Shown piece after piece: positions 8,099-18,948 of a DNA stretch of 52,903 nucleotides (within the stretch, counting starts at the first letter, position 1; every line of letters starts with the position of its first letter). Both the position numbers and the translations under genes were made by a program. Under the pieces are notes generated by a model. That model had not been told where the DNA came from. It ran no database searches and was given only the letters and a program-made list of their open reading frames with translations. The DNA is taken from assembly GCA_005879605.1 (NCBI GenBank), contig VBKE01000036.1:1-52903 (forward strand). Direction: 5' to 3'. The DNA comes from Deltaproteobacteria bacterium. GTDB taxonomy: Bacteria; Desulfobacterota; Binatia; UBA9968.

Positions 8099-8887
8099 AT
8101 GTTTGCAGACGTTAACGGCATTCGACTTTACTACGAGTCGCAAGGCGATGGGCCGCCCGTCGTGCTGGTTCATGGGTTGGGGTTGAGCGGTGACATGTGG
8201 CGCTATCAAGCGCCGGCCCTGGCACAGCGCTATCGCGTCATCACGCTTGACACGCGAGGGCACGGTCAATCTAGCAAGCCGCCGGGTCCCTATGACATGG
8301 CGATGTACGTCGAGGACATGCGCCAGCTCCTCGACTTTCTCGGATTTGAAAAGCCCGTGTTGATCGGATTGTCCATGGGCGGCGGCATCGTCCAGAGCTT
8401 CGCACTGGCACATCTGGAGCGCGTGCTCGCCCTAGGCCTGATCTCTACCGGTAGCGATCACACCGATGCCGTGCGCGCCGAGTTTTTTCATAACGCCGAT
8501 ACCGTCGAGCGTGAGGGCATGTCGCCGCTCATCGAATCTCTCGTCCCGAAATGGTTTGCACCGGCTTCCATTGAGCATAGGGCGGCCGAGGTCCAACGTA
8601 CGTTACAAACCGAATTGGCCAACGATCCTTCGGCCTGGGCAGCGGCCGCCCGTCTCAACGGCGCTCGCAATTGGACGGCGCAGCTTGGCCGGATTACCTG
8701 TCCGGTTCTATACATCGGAGGCGCGCTGGATCGGTCAGCGCCGCGGCGGGCGGAGACTTACCCGCGCTACCTTCCCGACGTTGAGGTGCACCTTCTGCCA
8801 GACGTAGCGCACCTCTTGCCGCTGGAAGTGCCCGATCAAGTCAATGGACTGCTGCTTCGTTTCATGGACCGCGTCTATACGGCGTAG
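8099..8887 (+). CDS. Alpha/beta hydrolase (enol-lactonase-like)
   Basis: A 262-residue single-domain hydrolase. The oxyanion-hole segment is VHGLGLS (24-30). The nucleophile elbow GLSMGG gives Ser92, Asp211 lies in GGALDRS and His238 in VAHLLPLE. The length and layout resemble 3-oxoadipate enol-lactonases (PcaD) and related small hydrolases. No protocatechuate genes are present, so I do not assign that activity. ATAGGAGT precedes the ATG. It is followed 37 bases later by a second, distantly related hydrolase. Confidence 0.88.
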   Translation: MFADVNGIRLYYESQGDGPPVVLVHGLGLSGDMWRYQAPALAQRYRVITLDTRGHGQSSKPPGPYDMAMYVEDMRQLLDFLGFEKPVLIGLSMGGGIVQSFALAHLERVLALGLISTGSDHTDAVRAEFFHNADTVEREGMSPLIESLVPKWFAPASIEHRAAEVQRTLQTELANDPSAWAAAARLNGARNWTAQLGRITCPVLYIGGALDRSAPRRAETYPRYLPDVEVHLLPDVAHLLPLEVPDQVNGLLLRFMDRVYTA

Positions 8888-8924
8888 GGTAAAACCATAG
8901 ACCGCATCTTGATGGGGAAATTGG

Positions 8925-9824
8925 ATGACAGGCGAGCGCTTTGTAGATGTGGACGGTGTTAGGACACGCTATTTCGACAAGGGAAGCGGTGAAGTGTTGG
9001 TTCTGTTTCACGGCAGCCATCTCGGGACCAACGACGCCTGCGAGAGCGCGCTCGACTGGGAGCTAAATTTCGATAGGCTAGCCGAATGGTTTCGGGTGAT
9101 CGCAGTCGATAAGCTTGGACAAGGTCATACGGATAATCCGAAACGGGACGAGGATTATACGATGGCCGCGACTGTCAGACACGCTTACCGGTTTCTTCAG
9201 ACGCTCGGGTTAAAAGACGTGTACGTGATCGGCCACTCGCGGGGCGGATACGTGGTTGGACGTCTTGCTCTTGAACAACCGGAAATCATTCGATCGTGCA
9301 TCATCGTAGATAGCGGGACGCTTGCTCCCGGTCCTTCCGAAACCGAGACCATTATGGCTCAGGCGCCTCAACCGCGCTTAACTCGCGAGAGCCAGCGCTG
9401 GATTGTGGAGCACTACTCCTATAGCGGGGCGCACATTACAGATTCATGGCTCGATGCGGCCACTGCGATCGCGAACCTGCCTAAATACCAGGAAGCTGTG
9501 AGCAAGATGTACGACCAGGGACTTAGGAACAAACAATTTCTGCCGCAGCTCGCGCTCGACAAAGAAGAATCTCTCAACTGGATCATCCAAGGCCGCCTCA
9601 CGAGTCCGACTCTTCTTGTCTGGGGATACAACGATCCCACTGCGGCATTAAGGCGCGGGCAATATCTTTTTGACCTTATCGCCCAAAGGACACCGATCGC
9701 GGAGATGCACGTTATCAATCACGCCGGTCACTTTTGCTATCGTGAACAGCCAGAGACCTTCGACTACATCATTCGAGGATTCGTGGAAAAAGTGTCCAGA
9801 GGGATTCGGCCTCCCGGCAATTAG
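8925..9824 (+). CDS. Alpha/beta hydrolase
   Basis: A 299-residue hydrolase. FHGSHLG (28-34) forms the oxyanion-hole region, GHSRGG gives Ser105, NDP gives Asp237 and HAGHF gives His269. A GQGHTDNP loop follows strand 4. The architecture is similar to C-C bond hydrolases of meta-cleavage pathways (BphD/MhpC-like), but no ring-cleavage gene is nearby. It probably shares a transcript with the preceding hydrolase (37-bp spacing). Confidence 0.87.
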   Translation: MTGERFVDVDGVRTRYFDKGSGEVLVLFHGSHLGTNDACESALDWELNFDRLAEWFRVIAVDKLGQGHTDNPKRDEDYTMAATVRHAYRFLQTLGLKDVYVIGHSRGGYVVGRLALEQPEIIRSCIIVDSGTLAPGPSETETIMAQAPQPRLTRESQRWIVEHYSYSGAHITDSWLDAATAIANLPKYQEAVSKMYDQGLRNKQFLPQLALDKEESLNWIIQGRLTSPTLLVWGYNDPTAALRRGQYLFDLIAQRTPIAEMHVINHAGHFCYREQPETFDYIIRGFVEKVSRGIRPPGN

Positions 9825-9961
9825 CCAACTTGGTAAGCCATTAAACTGGCGCAGGCCACTCGTTCTTCTTTTGGCCGCCCTTTGACCCTGGCTTCTTAAC
9901 CCTTCCACCCGTGACCTCCGGTACTCGTCATCCGCCGCGGATGCCTGATAGTTTCTCTCTC

Positions 9962-9991
9962 TTGACTTCCCGCTTCGATTTCCACTATTTG
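9962..9991 (+). promoter_or_regulatory. Candidate sigma70-type promoter
   Basis: TTGACT at 9962-9967 and TATTTG at 9986-9991 with an 18-base spacer. It lies 52 bases before the GlcG/HbpS-like gene. The -10 element is imperfect. Confidence 0.4.
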
Positions 9992-10043
9992 TACCGCGAC
10001 TGGTCGAAGCACGATCCGGACTTAGAAAGGAGTGGAAATAGGC

Positions 10044-10457
10044 ATGGCTGCACTAACGCTTGAAATGGCAGAAAAGGCGGTCAAAGCGGCGCAGGCAAAG
10101 GCGCGGGAGCTAGGAACCCCAATGACGGCTACTGTTGTCGATGATGCGGGTCGCTTGGTCTTGTCCGCTCGCGGTGATGGCGCCGGATTTTTTACTCCTG
10201 AAACTTCCCGTGCCAAAGCGGTTGCGGCGGCGGCGTTTCGGCGCCCGACCAAGGAGATGGCGAACCTCAGGGAGTCGGCCCCGGCCTTCTGGGGCAATGT
10301 GGCTGCGGTCCTCGGCGGCGCGGCTCTGCCGAGCATTGGCGCGGTGCCGATTATCTCCGGTGGCAAGGTGATCGGAGCCGTCGGCTGTGGTGGCGGCACT
10401 GGCGAGCAGGATCACCTTTGTGCTGAAGCTGGAGCGGCTGCGATAAGTAACAGATAG
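10044..10457 (+). CDS. GlcG/HbpS-family (DUF336) protein
   Basis: A 137-residue protein of the GlcG/HbpS family, recognisable from TATVVDDAGRLV, the SRAKAVAAAAF helix and the C-terminal IGAVGCGGGTGEQD turn. Family members include haem-binding HbpS and accessory proteins of glycolate or diol metabolism; the role of most is unknown. No signal peptide is seen, so it is probably cytoplasmic. ATG 10044 is chosen; AAGGAG lies 11 bases before it, while a GTG 12 bases upstream overlaps that ribosome site. Confidence 0.88.
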   Translation: MAALTLEMAEKAVKAAQAKARELGTPMTATVVDDAGRLVLSARGDGAGFFTPETSRAKAVAAAAFRRPTKEMANLRESAPAFWGNVAAVLGGAALPSIGAVPIISGGKVIGAVGCGGGTGEQDHLCAEAGAAAISNR

Positions 10458-10944
10458 ACGTGCGGCCAAAAAGGATGATCCCGATTACCATTCGTCCTCC
10501 CTCTCTGGTTCGTTACGAATGGAGTCACCATTAGAAGGCAGGTTGCAAGAGGCAACGATACTCCGCAAGAAATAAATTCCTTTATTTCCTCTCGTTTCAA
10601 CTCGTCTGATGCCGTGATCTTTAGTAACGCGCACCTGTTTTCAATCATTCGGCGTCGGAGTAGGTCCGCACCAGTCACCCATCAGGTTCAAGGCTTTGGG
10701 AGTTCTCCCGTAACGGGAATCATCTCCCGCCCCTGGCAATCTTTGTTGACCCAGAAAACTGTCGGTACCACGCCGTGTCCAAGGTTTTAGGATTCACAAC
10801 GCTACTACCTACTGTAATGCCGTCGAGTGGTCGCATGCCAGATGCCGTAAACGGTGTTAGGCGCCGAATCAGCCGCAGATCAGCAAATCGGTGAGGATTG
10901 GTAAATTGGGCGTGGTGGAAAACACGCGCGGCTGTCCTAGCTCT
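10458..10944. other. Intergenic gap, nothing recognised
   Basis: A 487-base gap between the convergent GlcG-like and ahcY genes. Only weak reading frames without familiar motifs occur. Short local inverted repeats exist, for example around 10702-10730 (TTCTCCCG ... CGGGAATC), but no T-tract follows. It is probably a terminator-bearing or decayed region; I cannot name a gene. Confidence 0.4.
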
Positions 10945-12240
<1,296 letters not shown>

Positions 12241-13419
12241 CTAAGCGCGCGCCGCCGCTTTCTTGAGATCTTCCGCCCGATCGGTCTTTTCCCAGGTGAA
12301 TTGGCCCTCTTCTGGCGTGCGCCCGAAATGCCCGTAGGAGGCCGTGGAACGATAGATGGGTCGCTTGAGTTCGAGGCTTTGAATAATGCCTTTAGGTCTG
12401 AGATCGAAGTGCTCCTGCACGATCTTGGCGAGCTTTGACTCAGGAATGACGCAGGTACCAAACGTGTCGACGAGAACCGAAACCGGCTGGGCGACGCCGA
12501 TGACATAAGCTAGTTGGACTTCGCATTTCTGCGCTAGCTCCGCCGCTACGATGTTCTTGGCAACATACCGCGCCATATAGGCCGCGCTGCGATCCACTTT
12601 GGATGGATCTTTTCCGGAAAAAGCGCCGCCACCATGGCGTCCCATGCCACCATAGGTATCGACGATGATTTTCCGTCCCGTGAGGCCGCAGTCTCCTTGG
12701 GGCCCACCGACCACGAAGCGGCCCGTCGGATTGACATGATAAACGGTACTCCTATCCAGATACTCCGCGGGAATCACCGCCTTGATGACGCCATCGATGA
12801 TGGTTTCTTTGAGCTTCGCGTATTCGACCTCAGGGCTGTGCTGGGTGGAAATGACGACGCTCTGAACCTTCACCGGTTTCCCGTTGCGGTACTCGACGGT
12901 TACCTGGGACTTGCTATCGGGCCTGAGAAAATAGGCTTCTCCGCCTTTGCGGATCTTGGCCAAGTACTTCACCAAACTGTGAGCCATTTGAATGGGAAAG
13001 GGCATGAGTTCCGGGGTCTCATCACAGGCGTAGCCAAACATCATCCCTTGATCGCCGGCGCCCTGCTCTTTGTGTAGCCCTTCGCCTTCCGTCACACCTT
13101 GCGAAATATCCGGCGACTGCTGTTCTACGGCCGTCAGAATCGCGCAGGTGTTGCCGTCAAACCCCATGGAAGAATCGGTATAGCCGATGTCGCGAATGAC
13201 GTCCCGAACAATGTCTCCGTAACTCACCTTCGCCTTACTGGTGATCTCGCCCGCCACAACGACCATTCCGGTCTTTGCCAGGCTTTCGCAAGCGACCCGG
13301 CTGTCCGGATCCCCGGCTAAATGAGCATCCAATATCGCATCCGAGATCTGATCGCAGAGCTTGTCCGGGTGACCTTCTGAAACGGATTCTGATGTGAATA
13401 AAAAATCTTTCCCCGTCAT
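12241..13419 (-). CDS. metK: S-adenosylmethionine synthetase
   Basis: A 392-residue enzyme making S-adenosylmethionine from methionine and ATP. The family signatures are intact: [18 protein letters not shown] (15-32), [12 protein letters not shown] near 120 and [19 protein letters not shown] near 263. CTGGAGGTG precedes ATG 13419. The leader is only about 75 bases and holds a candidate promoter but no recognisable SAM riboswitch. It is cotranscribed with ahcY (30-bp gap). The methyltransferases in this window would draw on this supply. Confidence 0.97.
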   Translation of the reverse strand: MTGKDFLFTSESVSEGHPDKLCDQISDAILDAHLAGDPDSRVACESLAKTGMVVVAGEITSKAKVSYGDIVRDVIRDIGYTDSSMGFDGNTCAILTAVEQQSPDISQGVTEGEGLHKEQGAGDQGMMFGYACDETPELMPFPIQMAHSLVKYLAKIRKGGEAYFLRPDSKSQVTVEYRNGKPVKVQSVVISTQHSPEVEYAKLKETIIDGVIKAVIPAEYLDRSTVYHVNPTGRFVVGGPQGDCGLTGRKIIVDTYGGMGRHGGGAFSGKDPSKVDRSAAYMARYVAKNIVAAELAQKCEVQLAYVIGVAQPVSVLVDTFGTCVIPESKLAKIVQEHFDLRPKGIIQSLELKRPIYRSTASYGHFGRTPEEGQFTWEKTDRAEDLKKAAARA

Positions 13420-13463
13420 TGAAACACCTCCAGGGGCCTTTTCTGTGGAAAATGAATTGGTTA

Positions 13464-13492
13464 TGTATAACGAATCAGAGGGGGGTATTCAA
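13464..13492 (-). promoter_or_regulatory. Candidate metK promoter
   Basis: On the minus strand TTGAAT (13492-13487) and TATACA (13469-13464) are 17 bases apart. The site starts just beyond the ptsH stop, so metK-ahcY can be expressed independently of the long upstream operon. Confidence 0.55.
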
Positions 13493-13494
13493 CC

Positions 13495-13770
13495 TTACCC
13501 GTTCTCGTTGAATTTGCTGTTGACCAATTTCTCGACGGCCCTAACCGCCCGCTCCGCGTCATCGCCCGTCGCTTCGACTTGGATCTTACTGCCTTGAGTT
13601 GCGGCCAACATCAAGACTCCCATAATGCTCCGACCGTCAACGACCTGCCCGTCCTTGGAAAAACTCACTTGAGCTGTGAACTTGTTCACGGTCTGCACTA
13701 ACAAAGCCGCCGCGCGCGCGTGCAGGCCGAGCTTGTTTTTGATCTCCAATTTCTTGACAATTTTGTTCAT
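13495..13770 (-). CDS. ptsH: HPr-family phosphocarrier protein
   Basis: A 91-residue HPr. His17 in GLHARA is the phospho-acceptor and Ser48 in GRSIMG is the regulatory serine position. The usual HARPA reads HARAA here. It is last in the rpoN-hpf-ptsN-rapZ block and probably serves a regulatory PTS (Npr-like) rather than sugar uptake, because no EIIBC is nearby. ATG 13770 gives the normal HPr N-terminus; a TTG 15 bases upstream would overlap rapZ. Only 4 bases separate it from the rapZ stop. Confidence 0.92.
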   Translation of the reverse strand: MNKIVKKLEIKNKLGLHARAAALLVQTVNKFTAQVSFSKDGQVVDGRSIMGVLMLAATQGSKIQVEATGDDAERAVRAVEKLVNSKFNENG

Positions 13771-13774
13771 GCCT

Positions 13775-14641
13775 CTATTTTTCAATATCCCGGTGCTTTA
13801 CATGAAGCTGATAGCGGTCGACTTTCAGCCTCTTTTTCAATTCTTCCACAAGCACCACGGACCGATGGCGTCCGCCGGTACATCCCAACGCAATGGTGAG
13901 GCTGCGTTTTCCTTCCCTCTCATAGAGGGGCAAAGCAAATTCCAGAAGGGAATCCAACCGCGTCAAAAAACATGTGGTCTCTTCACGCCGGAGAACAAAA
14001 TCGGCTACCTCGGGATCTAAGCCGGTCTTGTCCCGGAGTTCGTTGACAAAAAAAGGATTAGGCAAAAAGCGAACGTCTAACATGATGTCCGTGTCGTGTG
14101 GAGTTCCGTACTTGTAGCCGAACGATAGAAGGAAAACATTCATGACTCGGGTGCTCGACATGCGGCTAAAGTGCCGCTCCATTTCCTGCTTGAGTTGATG
14201 GACGTTCAGATCGCTGGTGTCGATTACCTGATCCGCCAGTCCGCGCATATTTTCCAAGGCCTTTCGTTCCCGGCCGATCCCTTCCTGGATCGACCCTGAG
14301 CCAGCGAGCGGGTGCGGCCGTCGTGTTTCGTTGAAGCGGCGAAGCAACACTTCATCCGTCGCATCGAAAAAAACCACTTGGACATGGTGACCCGCGGCGC
14401 GCAGTGTGGCCAGAACATCGGGCCAATCCTTGAGGAACTGACCACCCCGGAGATCGAGACCGAGCGCGATGCGTTTGGTATCTTCGCGATAGCCGTGGCA
14501 AAGATCGATGAATTTGGGGATCAAAGGCGCGGGCAGGTTATCGATGCAGAAAAAACCCAGATCTTCTAAGGCGCGAATGGCGACGCTTTTTCCAGAACCG
14601 GAGAGACCGGTTATGACGATAATATCCAGACCATCGGCCAT
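13775..14641 (-). CDS. rapZ: RapZ/YvcJ-family nucleotide-binding protein
   Basis: A 288-residue protein. The Walker A motif GLSGSGKS is at 12-19, the central DLRGGQFL and TRRPHPL segments are present, and GCTGGRHRSV lies near 259. In Enterobacteria RapZ guides RNase E to the sRNA GlmZ and so tunes amino-sugar synthesis. Outside that group it is known only as an ATP/GTP-binding protein with small-molecule functions, so the exact role here is inferred. It sits between ptsN and ptsH in a conserved rpoN-linked cluster. Confidence 0.94.
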   Translation of the reverse strand: MADGLDIIVITGLSGSGKSVAIRALEDLGFFCIDNLPAPLIPKFIDLCHGYREDTKRIALGLDLRGGQFLKDWPDVLATLRAAGHHVQVVFFDATDEVLLRRFNETRRPHPLAGSGSIQEGIGRERKALENMRGLADQVIDTSDLNVHQLKQEMERHFSRMSSTRVMNVFLLSFGYKYGTPHDTDIMLDVRFLPNPFFVNELRDKTGLDPEVADFVLRREETTCFLTRLDSLLEFALPLYEREGKRSLTIALGCTGGRHRSVVLVEELKKRLKVDRYQLHVKHRDIEK

Positions 14642-14648
14642 ACGAGAA

Positions 14649-15110
14649 CTAAAACTTCTGATCTTCTTGAGCGATGGTCTGAAAGATCTCTTGGCTCGTC
14701 TTTCCTTCCATCAACCGGCGTCGGAAGGTTTCGTCTTTCAGCAAACGCGAAATCCTCGCCAGAGCTTTCAAATGATCCGCGGCGGCATTTTCAGGGGCGA
14801 TCAGCACAAAGAACAAGTGCGTGGGACCGCCATCCAAAGACGCAAAATCGACCCCCTCAGGACTGCGGGCGAAGACGCCCAACACGCGCTCCACTTCCCG
14901 GAGCTTTCCATGCGGGATAGCCACCCCCTCGCCGATCGCGGTGGTGCTGATGCGTTCCCGCTCCAGGAGAACTTCGAGTATTCTTTTCTTGTCCAAGGAT
15001 GGATAGGTGGAGGCTAGCCAACCCGCAATCTCCTGGAGAACGGCGTTCTTTTCCCGGTTGGCCAGCGTCGGGATGACGGTTTGGACACTCAGAAAATCGG
15101 TGATCTTCAC
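14649..15110 (-). CDS. ptsN: PTS nitrogen-regulatory IIA protein
   Basis: A 153-residue EIIA-Ntr/fructose-type domain with phospho-acceptor His67 in AIPHGK. It takes phosphate from HPr-like proteins and regulates potassium, nitrogen or envelope functions by protein contacts. Its ATG overlaps the hpf stop (ATGA) and it lies 7 bases before rapZ. The matching EI is not in this window. Confidence 0.94.
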   Translation of the reverse strand: MKITDFLSVQTVIPTLANREKNAVLQEIAGWLASTYPSLDKKRILEVLLERERISTTAIGEGVAIPHGKLREVERVLGVFARSPEGVDFASLDGGPTHLFFVLIAPENAAADHLKALARISRLLKDETFRRRLMEGKTSQEIFQTIAQEDQKF

Positions 15111-15424
15111 GCTTTTGCCCTTCTCCGACCGAGCTTGATCTTTCCTTTCTGCTTTTTGACCTGTCGCTCAATCTTGTCCATCATCAAGTCGATAGCAGAA
15201 TAGAGGTCCTCCGTCTGCTCTTTGCCGTGGATCACGGTCCCGTGCGTATGGAGCTCGACTTCCGCCACTTGGAGATCCTTGGAATCCACTGAAAGAACAA
15301 CGTGGGCCGCCAGCGGCCGAGAAAAATACTTACCGATTCGATGCACCTTTTCTTCGGCGTAACGCTTCAATGCGTCGGTGGGTTCCGTATGTCGAAAAGT
15401 GACAGAAACTTTTACCTCGCTCAT
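15107..15424 (-). CDS. hpf: Ribosome hibernation-promoting factor, short form
   Basis: A 105-residue HPF/RaiA protein with VTFRHTEPTDALKRYAEEK at the start and a basic C-terminus (KKQKGKIKLGRRRAKA). It binds 30S at the decoding site and promotes inactive ribosome dimers or monomers in stationary phase. It lacks the long-form C-terminal domain. It sits downstream of rpoN and overlaps ptsN, as in Proteobacteria. Confidence 0.93.
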   Translation of the reverse strand: MSEVKVSVTFRHTEPTDALKRYAEEKVHRIGKYFSRPLAAHVVLSVDSKDLQVAEVELHTHGTVIHGKEQTEDLYSAIDLMMDKIERQVKKQKGKIKLGRRRAKA

Positions 15425-15444
15425 ACGATCTCGATCTGTACTTC

Positions 15445-16920
15445 TTATTTTCGAAAGTAAGGTTGTCGGCGCTTGGAAGACGGGAGAATCCCCATGGCCT
15501 CGCGATATTTGGCCACGGTCCGCCGCGCGATGTCGATGGAATCGTCGGATAACAGGACCGCGATATGCTGGTCACTGTAAGGCTTTCGTGGATCCTCCTT
15601 CGAGATGATCTCGCGGATTTTTTCTTTCACGCTCTCGCTGGCGACATCTTCTCCATTTTTCACGGCGATCGCGCTTTGGAAAAAATGCTTGAGTTCAAAG
15701 AGCCCCTGCGGCGTGTGAACGTATTTGTTCGCCGTGGCCCGACTCACGGTGGACTCATGCATGTGGATATCCTCGGCCACGTCGCGCAGCACCATCGGTT
15801 TGAGAGCCTTGACTCCATGATCGAGAAACTCTTGTTGGAATTTGAAAATGCTCTGAGTGACGCGATAGAGAGTCTGCTGGCGCTGCTGAATGCTTTTGAT
15901 CAACCAAGTGGCTGCACGAACTTTCTCTTGTAGATATTGCCGGGCTTGTTCCTCGGCCACTCCTTCCTGCCCTGCCATGCGGCGATAAAGGGAACTGATG
16001 CGAAGCCGCGGCACACCGTCGTCATTCAGATAGATGACGTATTCATTGCCTATCTTTTCGACAAAGACATCGGGCAAGACAGTTCGGACTTCGTCCTGTT
16101 CGTAACCGCGGGAAGGCTTGGGCTCCAGAGAGGCAATCTGATGCGCTGCTTCGGCTATCTCGTCGATGGTCACCCCTAGATCGCGAGCCATTTTTTCGTA
16201 CCGTTTCGATTCCAAGTGCGGGAGAAAATCGGCGACAATGCGTGCCGCCAGACTGTCGGCGAGGCTGAGATTTTCCAATTGGGCGAGTAAACATTCTCTC
16301 AGGTCCCGCGCGGCTACTCCGACGGGGTCGAAAAACTGGATTCGTTTCAAGACCGCTTGGACTTCTTCGGGAGCGCTTTCTGTCGCTTTGCAGACATCAT
16401 CGAGGGGAAGGGCGAGGTAGCCGTTTTCGTCGAGATTGCCGATAATATAGAGTCCGATGGACTCCTCTCGCTCGGTTATCTTCGACAAACGCAGTTGCCA
16501 GATCAAATGATCTTCCAGGGACGTTTTTTTGGTCAGGCTGTTTTCCCAAGAGGGTGGCCCCTCGCCGTCGTCCGCTGTCGCCTCAGCGGTCAAGGAACCA
16601 TGTCGGTCGTTGGAGTGGGTGTCGAGATATTCCTGCCAATCCATCGTGCCAATCTTGTCGACGACCGACTGTTCCCGATTGATGACCAGTTCTATTGTCG
16701 GCTCAGGACTATCCGGTTGTACTTCGGACCGTATCTGTTCAGTGGCTTGGGATTCTTCTACGGGAGCTTCTTCAAGAGCAGGATTTTCCTGCAGTTCCTG
16801 AGAGACCATCTCTTGTAGCTCGAGGCGCGAGAGTTGCAGCAGTTTGATCGCCTGCTGCAACTGAGGCGTCATGACCAATTGCTGCGCGAGTTTTTGAACC
16901 TGTCGAATCTCAAGAGCCAT
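15445..16920 (-). CDS. rpoN: RNA polymerase sigma-54 factor
   Basis: A 491-residue sigma-54. The Gln/Leu-rich region I (LAQQLVMTPQLQQAIKLLQ) is at the N-terminus and an acidic linker near 50-110. The core-binding domain follows, then an HTH segment (HMHESTVSRATANKYV), and the RpoN box ARRTVAKYREAMGI is near 468-481. It directs transcription at -24/-12 promoters with AAA+ activators; none is encoded here. It lies 2 bases after lptB and 20 bases before hpf. Confidence 0.97.
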   Translation of the reverse strand: MALEIRQVQKLAQQLVMTPQLQQAIKLLQLSRLELQEMVSQELQENPALEEAPVEESQATEQIRSEVQPDSPEPTIELVINREQSVVDKIGTMDWQEYLDTHSNDRHGSLTAEATADDGEGPPSWENSLTKKTSLEDHLIWQLRLSKITEREESIGLYIIGNLDENGYLALPLDDVCKATESAPEEVQAVLKRIQFFDPVGVAARDLRECLLAQLENLSLADSLAARIVADFLPHLESKRYEKMARDLGVTIDEIAEAAHQIASLEPKPSRGYEQDEVRTVLPDVFVEKIGNEYVIYLNDDGVPRLRISSLYRRMAGQEGVAEEQARQYLQEKVRAATWLIKSIQQRQQTLYRVTQSIFKFQQEFLDHGVKALKPMVLRDVAEDIHMHESTVSRATANKYVHTPQGLFELKHFFQSAIAVKNGEDVASESVKEKIREIISKEDPRKPYSDQHIAVLLSDDSIDIARRTVAKYREAMGILPSSKRRQPYFRK

Positions 16921-16922
16921 AA

Positions 16923-17645
16923 CTAAAATCTAAAACTTTCTCCCAAATAGAATTTTCGCGCCTTGGGACTTGTGGCGATGGTCTCAGGCGTGCCCTCTTC
17001 GAGGATAGACCCTTCATTGACAATGTAAGCACGGTCGCATATTCCCAGCGTCTCTCGCACGTTGTGGTCGGTGATGAGAATGCCAATTCCACTGGTGACC
17101 AGTCGGCGTATGATCTTTTGAATTTCGGTGACGGCGATCGGGTCCACGCCGGTAAAAGGTTCATCGAGCAAGAGAAAATACGGCGAGAGAACCAGCGCAC
17201 GGGCAATTTCGACCCTGCGTCGCTCTCCACCCGACAAGGTAAAGGCCTTATGGGTCGCGAGGTGGCTGATACCGAGCATTTTCATGAGCGCCTGTGATCG
17301 TTCCTGTTGTTGCTCGGAACTCAGGTCCAACGTTTGCAAAATCGCCAACAGATTCTCCTCCACCGTAAGCCGCCTAAACACAGAGGATTCCTGCGGCAAA
17401 TAACTGATTCCTGCTCGTGCCCGTTCGTAGATCGGCGCCGCAGTGAGATCTTCATCGTTCAGAATCACCTGCCCTTCATCCGGCGGCACCAAGCCAACCA
17501 TCATATGAAACGTCGTGGTTTTGCCCGCGCCGTTGGGACCGAGCAAACCGATAACTTCGCTGCCTTTGACTTCCAAGTTTACTGCATCGACAACGCGACG
17601 ACCACCATAAGATTTCGACACCGCCGCCGCCCTGAGAATGCTCAT
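16923..17645 (-). CDS. lptB: LPS export ABC transporter ATPase
   Basis: A 240-residue ABC ATPase powering LPS extraction from the inner membrane with LptFG. Walker A GPNGAGKT is at 36-43, LSGGE at 137-141 and the Walker B LLLDEP near 158-163, plus the LptB-type GERRRVEIARAL signature. ATG 17645 overlaps the lptA stop. lptF/lptG are not in this window. Confidence 0.97.
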   Translation of the reverse strand: MSILRAAAVSKSYGGRRVVDAVNLEVKGSEVIGLLGPNGAGKTTTFHMMVGLVPPDEGQVILNDEDLTAAPIYERARAGISYLPQESSVFRRLTVEENLLAILQTLDLSSEQQQERSQALMKMLGISHLATHKAFTLSGGERRRVEIARALVLSPYFLLLDEPFTGVDPIAVTEIQKIIRRLVTSGIGILITDHNVRETLGICDRAYIVNEGSILEEGTPETIATSPKARKFYLGESFRF

Positions 17646-18217
17646 TTCTGTTTTCCAGTTGCGGCATTTTCGTTATCCTGATTCTTCAGCTCTTCCGGGA
17701 AGATCGTCGCCTGTACCCTAACCTTGCCGTCACCCTCGGCGATCGCGCGATCTTGGTCCATATAGTAAACCACTTTGGTGCCCGTGACCTGACTATTGCC
17801 TTGGCGCATGACAGGGTTCCCGGTGAGAGTGACGGTCTTGGATTTGTCATCGAAGACAGCCTTTTCTCCCGTCGCTACGCGATTCCCCTGCGTCGCATTC
17901 ACTTTTCCCTCGGCTACGATCTGCCTCATTTGCTTCGTTTCCGGATCGTAATAAGCGATCAGTGCCTCACTCCTCATAGTCATATCCGCCTGAATGGTTA
18001 CCACGCGTCCCTTGTAAGTGATTGTGTTCTTATTCTGATCAACCTCCATCCAGTCGGCGGTGATATAAATCGGGTCCTTTTTGTTGATTTCGAAACCGGA
18101 GGCGCCCTTCTTTGTTTCTTCTTTGGCTGGCGGCGCGGCGCTGGCAGCAAGCGACACCGCCCATCCCGAGGAAAGAGACAACCCTATTAGAAGCAAACTG
18201 AGCAGCCAACGACGCAT
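17642..18217 (-). CDS. lptA: LPS periplasmic bridge protein LptA
   Basis: A 191-residue OstA/LptA beta-jellyroll protein. A cleavable signal occupies about residues 1-26. It is followed by the repeated ADWMEVDQNKNTITYKG / DDKSKTVTLTG strands typical of LptA, which assemble head-to-tail across the periplasm. It sits between lptC and lptB with an ATGA overlap to lptB. Confidence 0.93.
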   Translation of the reverse strand: MRRWLLSLLLIGLSLSSGWAVSLAASAAPPAKEETKKGASGFEINKKDPIYITADWMEVDQNKNTITYKGRVVTIQADMTMRSEALIAYYDPETKQMRQIVAEGKVNATQGNRVATGEKAVFDDKSKTVTLTGNPVMRQGNSQVTGTKVVYYMDQDRAIAEGDGKVRVQATIFPEELKNQDNENAATGKQK

Positions 18218-18847
18218 TTATCCCCCGCGCGCGAGATTCGAGTTAGAATCTTTTTTCTTCTTGGCCAGCGTATCAGGCTCGATTCTGGTCTTGACGTTTC
18301 GCAGCAGGCGCATTTTTCTATCGTCCAATTCAACTTCCATGCTCGAGCCTTCCAAGGCGAGCCCGTCGCCCACCATGGTCGTTTTATTGGGAAACACGAT
18401 CTGCTGCTTGTCTGGCAAATACACAGCGTGCTCGGAATTCAAAACATAGCCTTGGTAGGTCACCTCGACTCCTCCTTGAAGCTCCATTTTCTCGAGTTCC
18501 TTTTCATTCAAGTAAACATGGGCCATATCACCTGTTGTTTCCACGGTCTGCCCCTTCTTATCGTAATAATAAAATCGCGGCTTCTTGATGATCGCTTCTT
18601 TTTGCTCTTTATAGTAGTTCGCCTCGTCCCCGAAAAGCTCCCATACCTTCCGGCCTTCCTCGATCTTTGCCCGACGAAAATCCTTCATGTGCAAGGCCGA
18701 GTCGGGGAGGTAGTCCAAAGCCTTGAGGGGGTTTTTCCTGAACTCGCGGGCCTTCATAATCCAAATGCTCTCCGCCACTTTATAGCCCACGCCTCCGAGC
18801 GAAAGAAAAATGACCAGGAGCAAGATAAATCGTCTACGTTTACGCAT
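18218..18847 (-). CDS. lptC: LPS export protein LptC
   Basis: A 209-residue bitopic protein. A basic start (MRKRRR) and a transmembrane helix at about 7-27 are followed by LptC jellyroll strands such as GDMAHVYLNEKELEKMELQG. It links LptBFG to LptA. It abuts lptA directly. A Lys-rich tail (AKKKKDSNSN) is unusual but harmless. A 101-base gap separates it from kdsC. Confidence 0.9.
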   Translation of the reverse strand: MRKRRRFILLLVIFLSLGGVGYKVAESIWIMKAREFRKNPLKALDYLPDSALHMKDFRRAKIEEGRKVWELFGDEANYYKEQKEAIIKKPRFYYYDKKGQTVETTGDMAHVYLNEKELEKMELQGGVEVTYQGYVLNSEHAVYLPDKQQIVFPNKTTMVGDGLALEGSSMEVELDDRKMRLLRNVKTRIEPDTLAKKKKDSNSNLARGG

Positions 18848-18948
18848 GCGATTCTCCAGAAATCAGGTGCTAAAAATACCACTCTTTCCGGTGCGTGTAA
18901 AGCAACGGGCACGAAAATTGCACTTACCCCACAAATATATAGATAATT

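Noticed and set aside
10412..10678. 88-codon leftward frame in the 10.5-kb gap
   Set aside because: It overlaps the GlcG-like 3' end, with no ribosome site or known motif; treated as unsupported.
13420..13494. SAM riboswitch before metK
   Set aside because: The leader is only about 75 bases, contains the promoter and ribosome site, and has no SAM-box-like stems.
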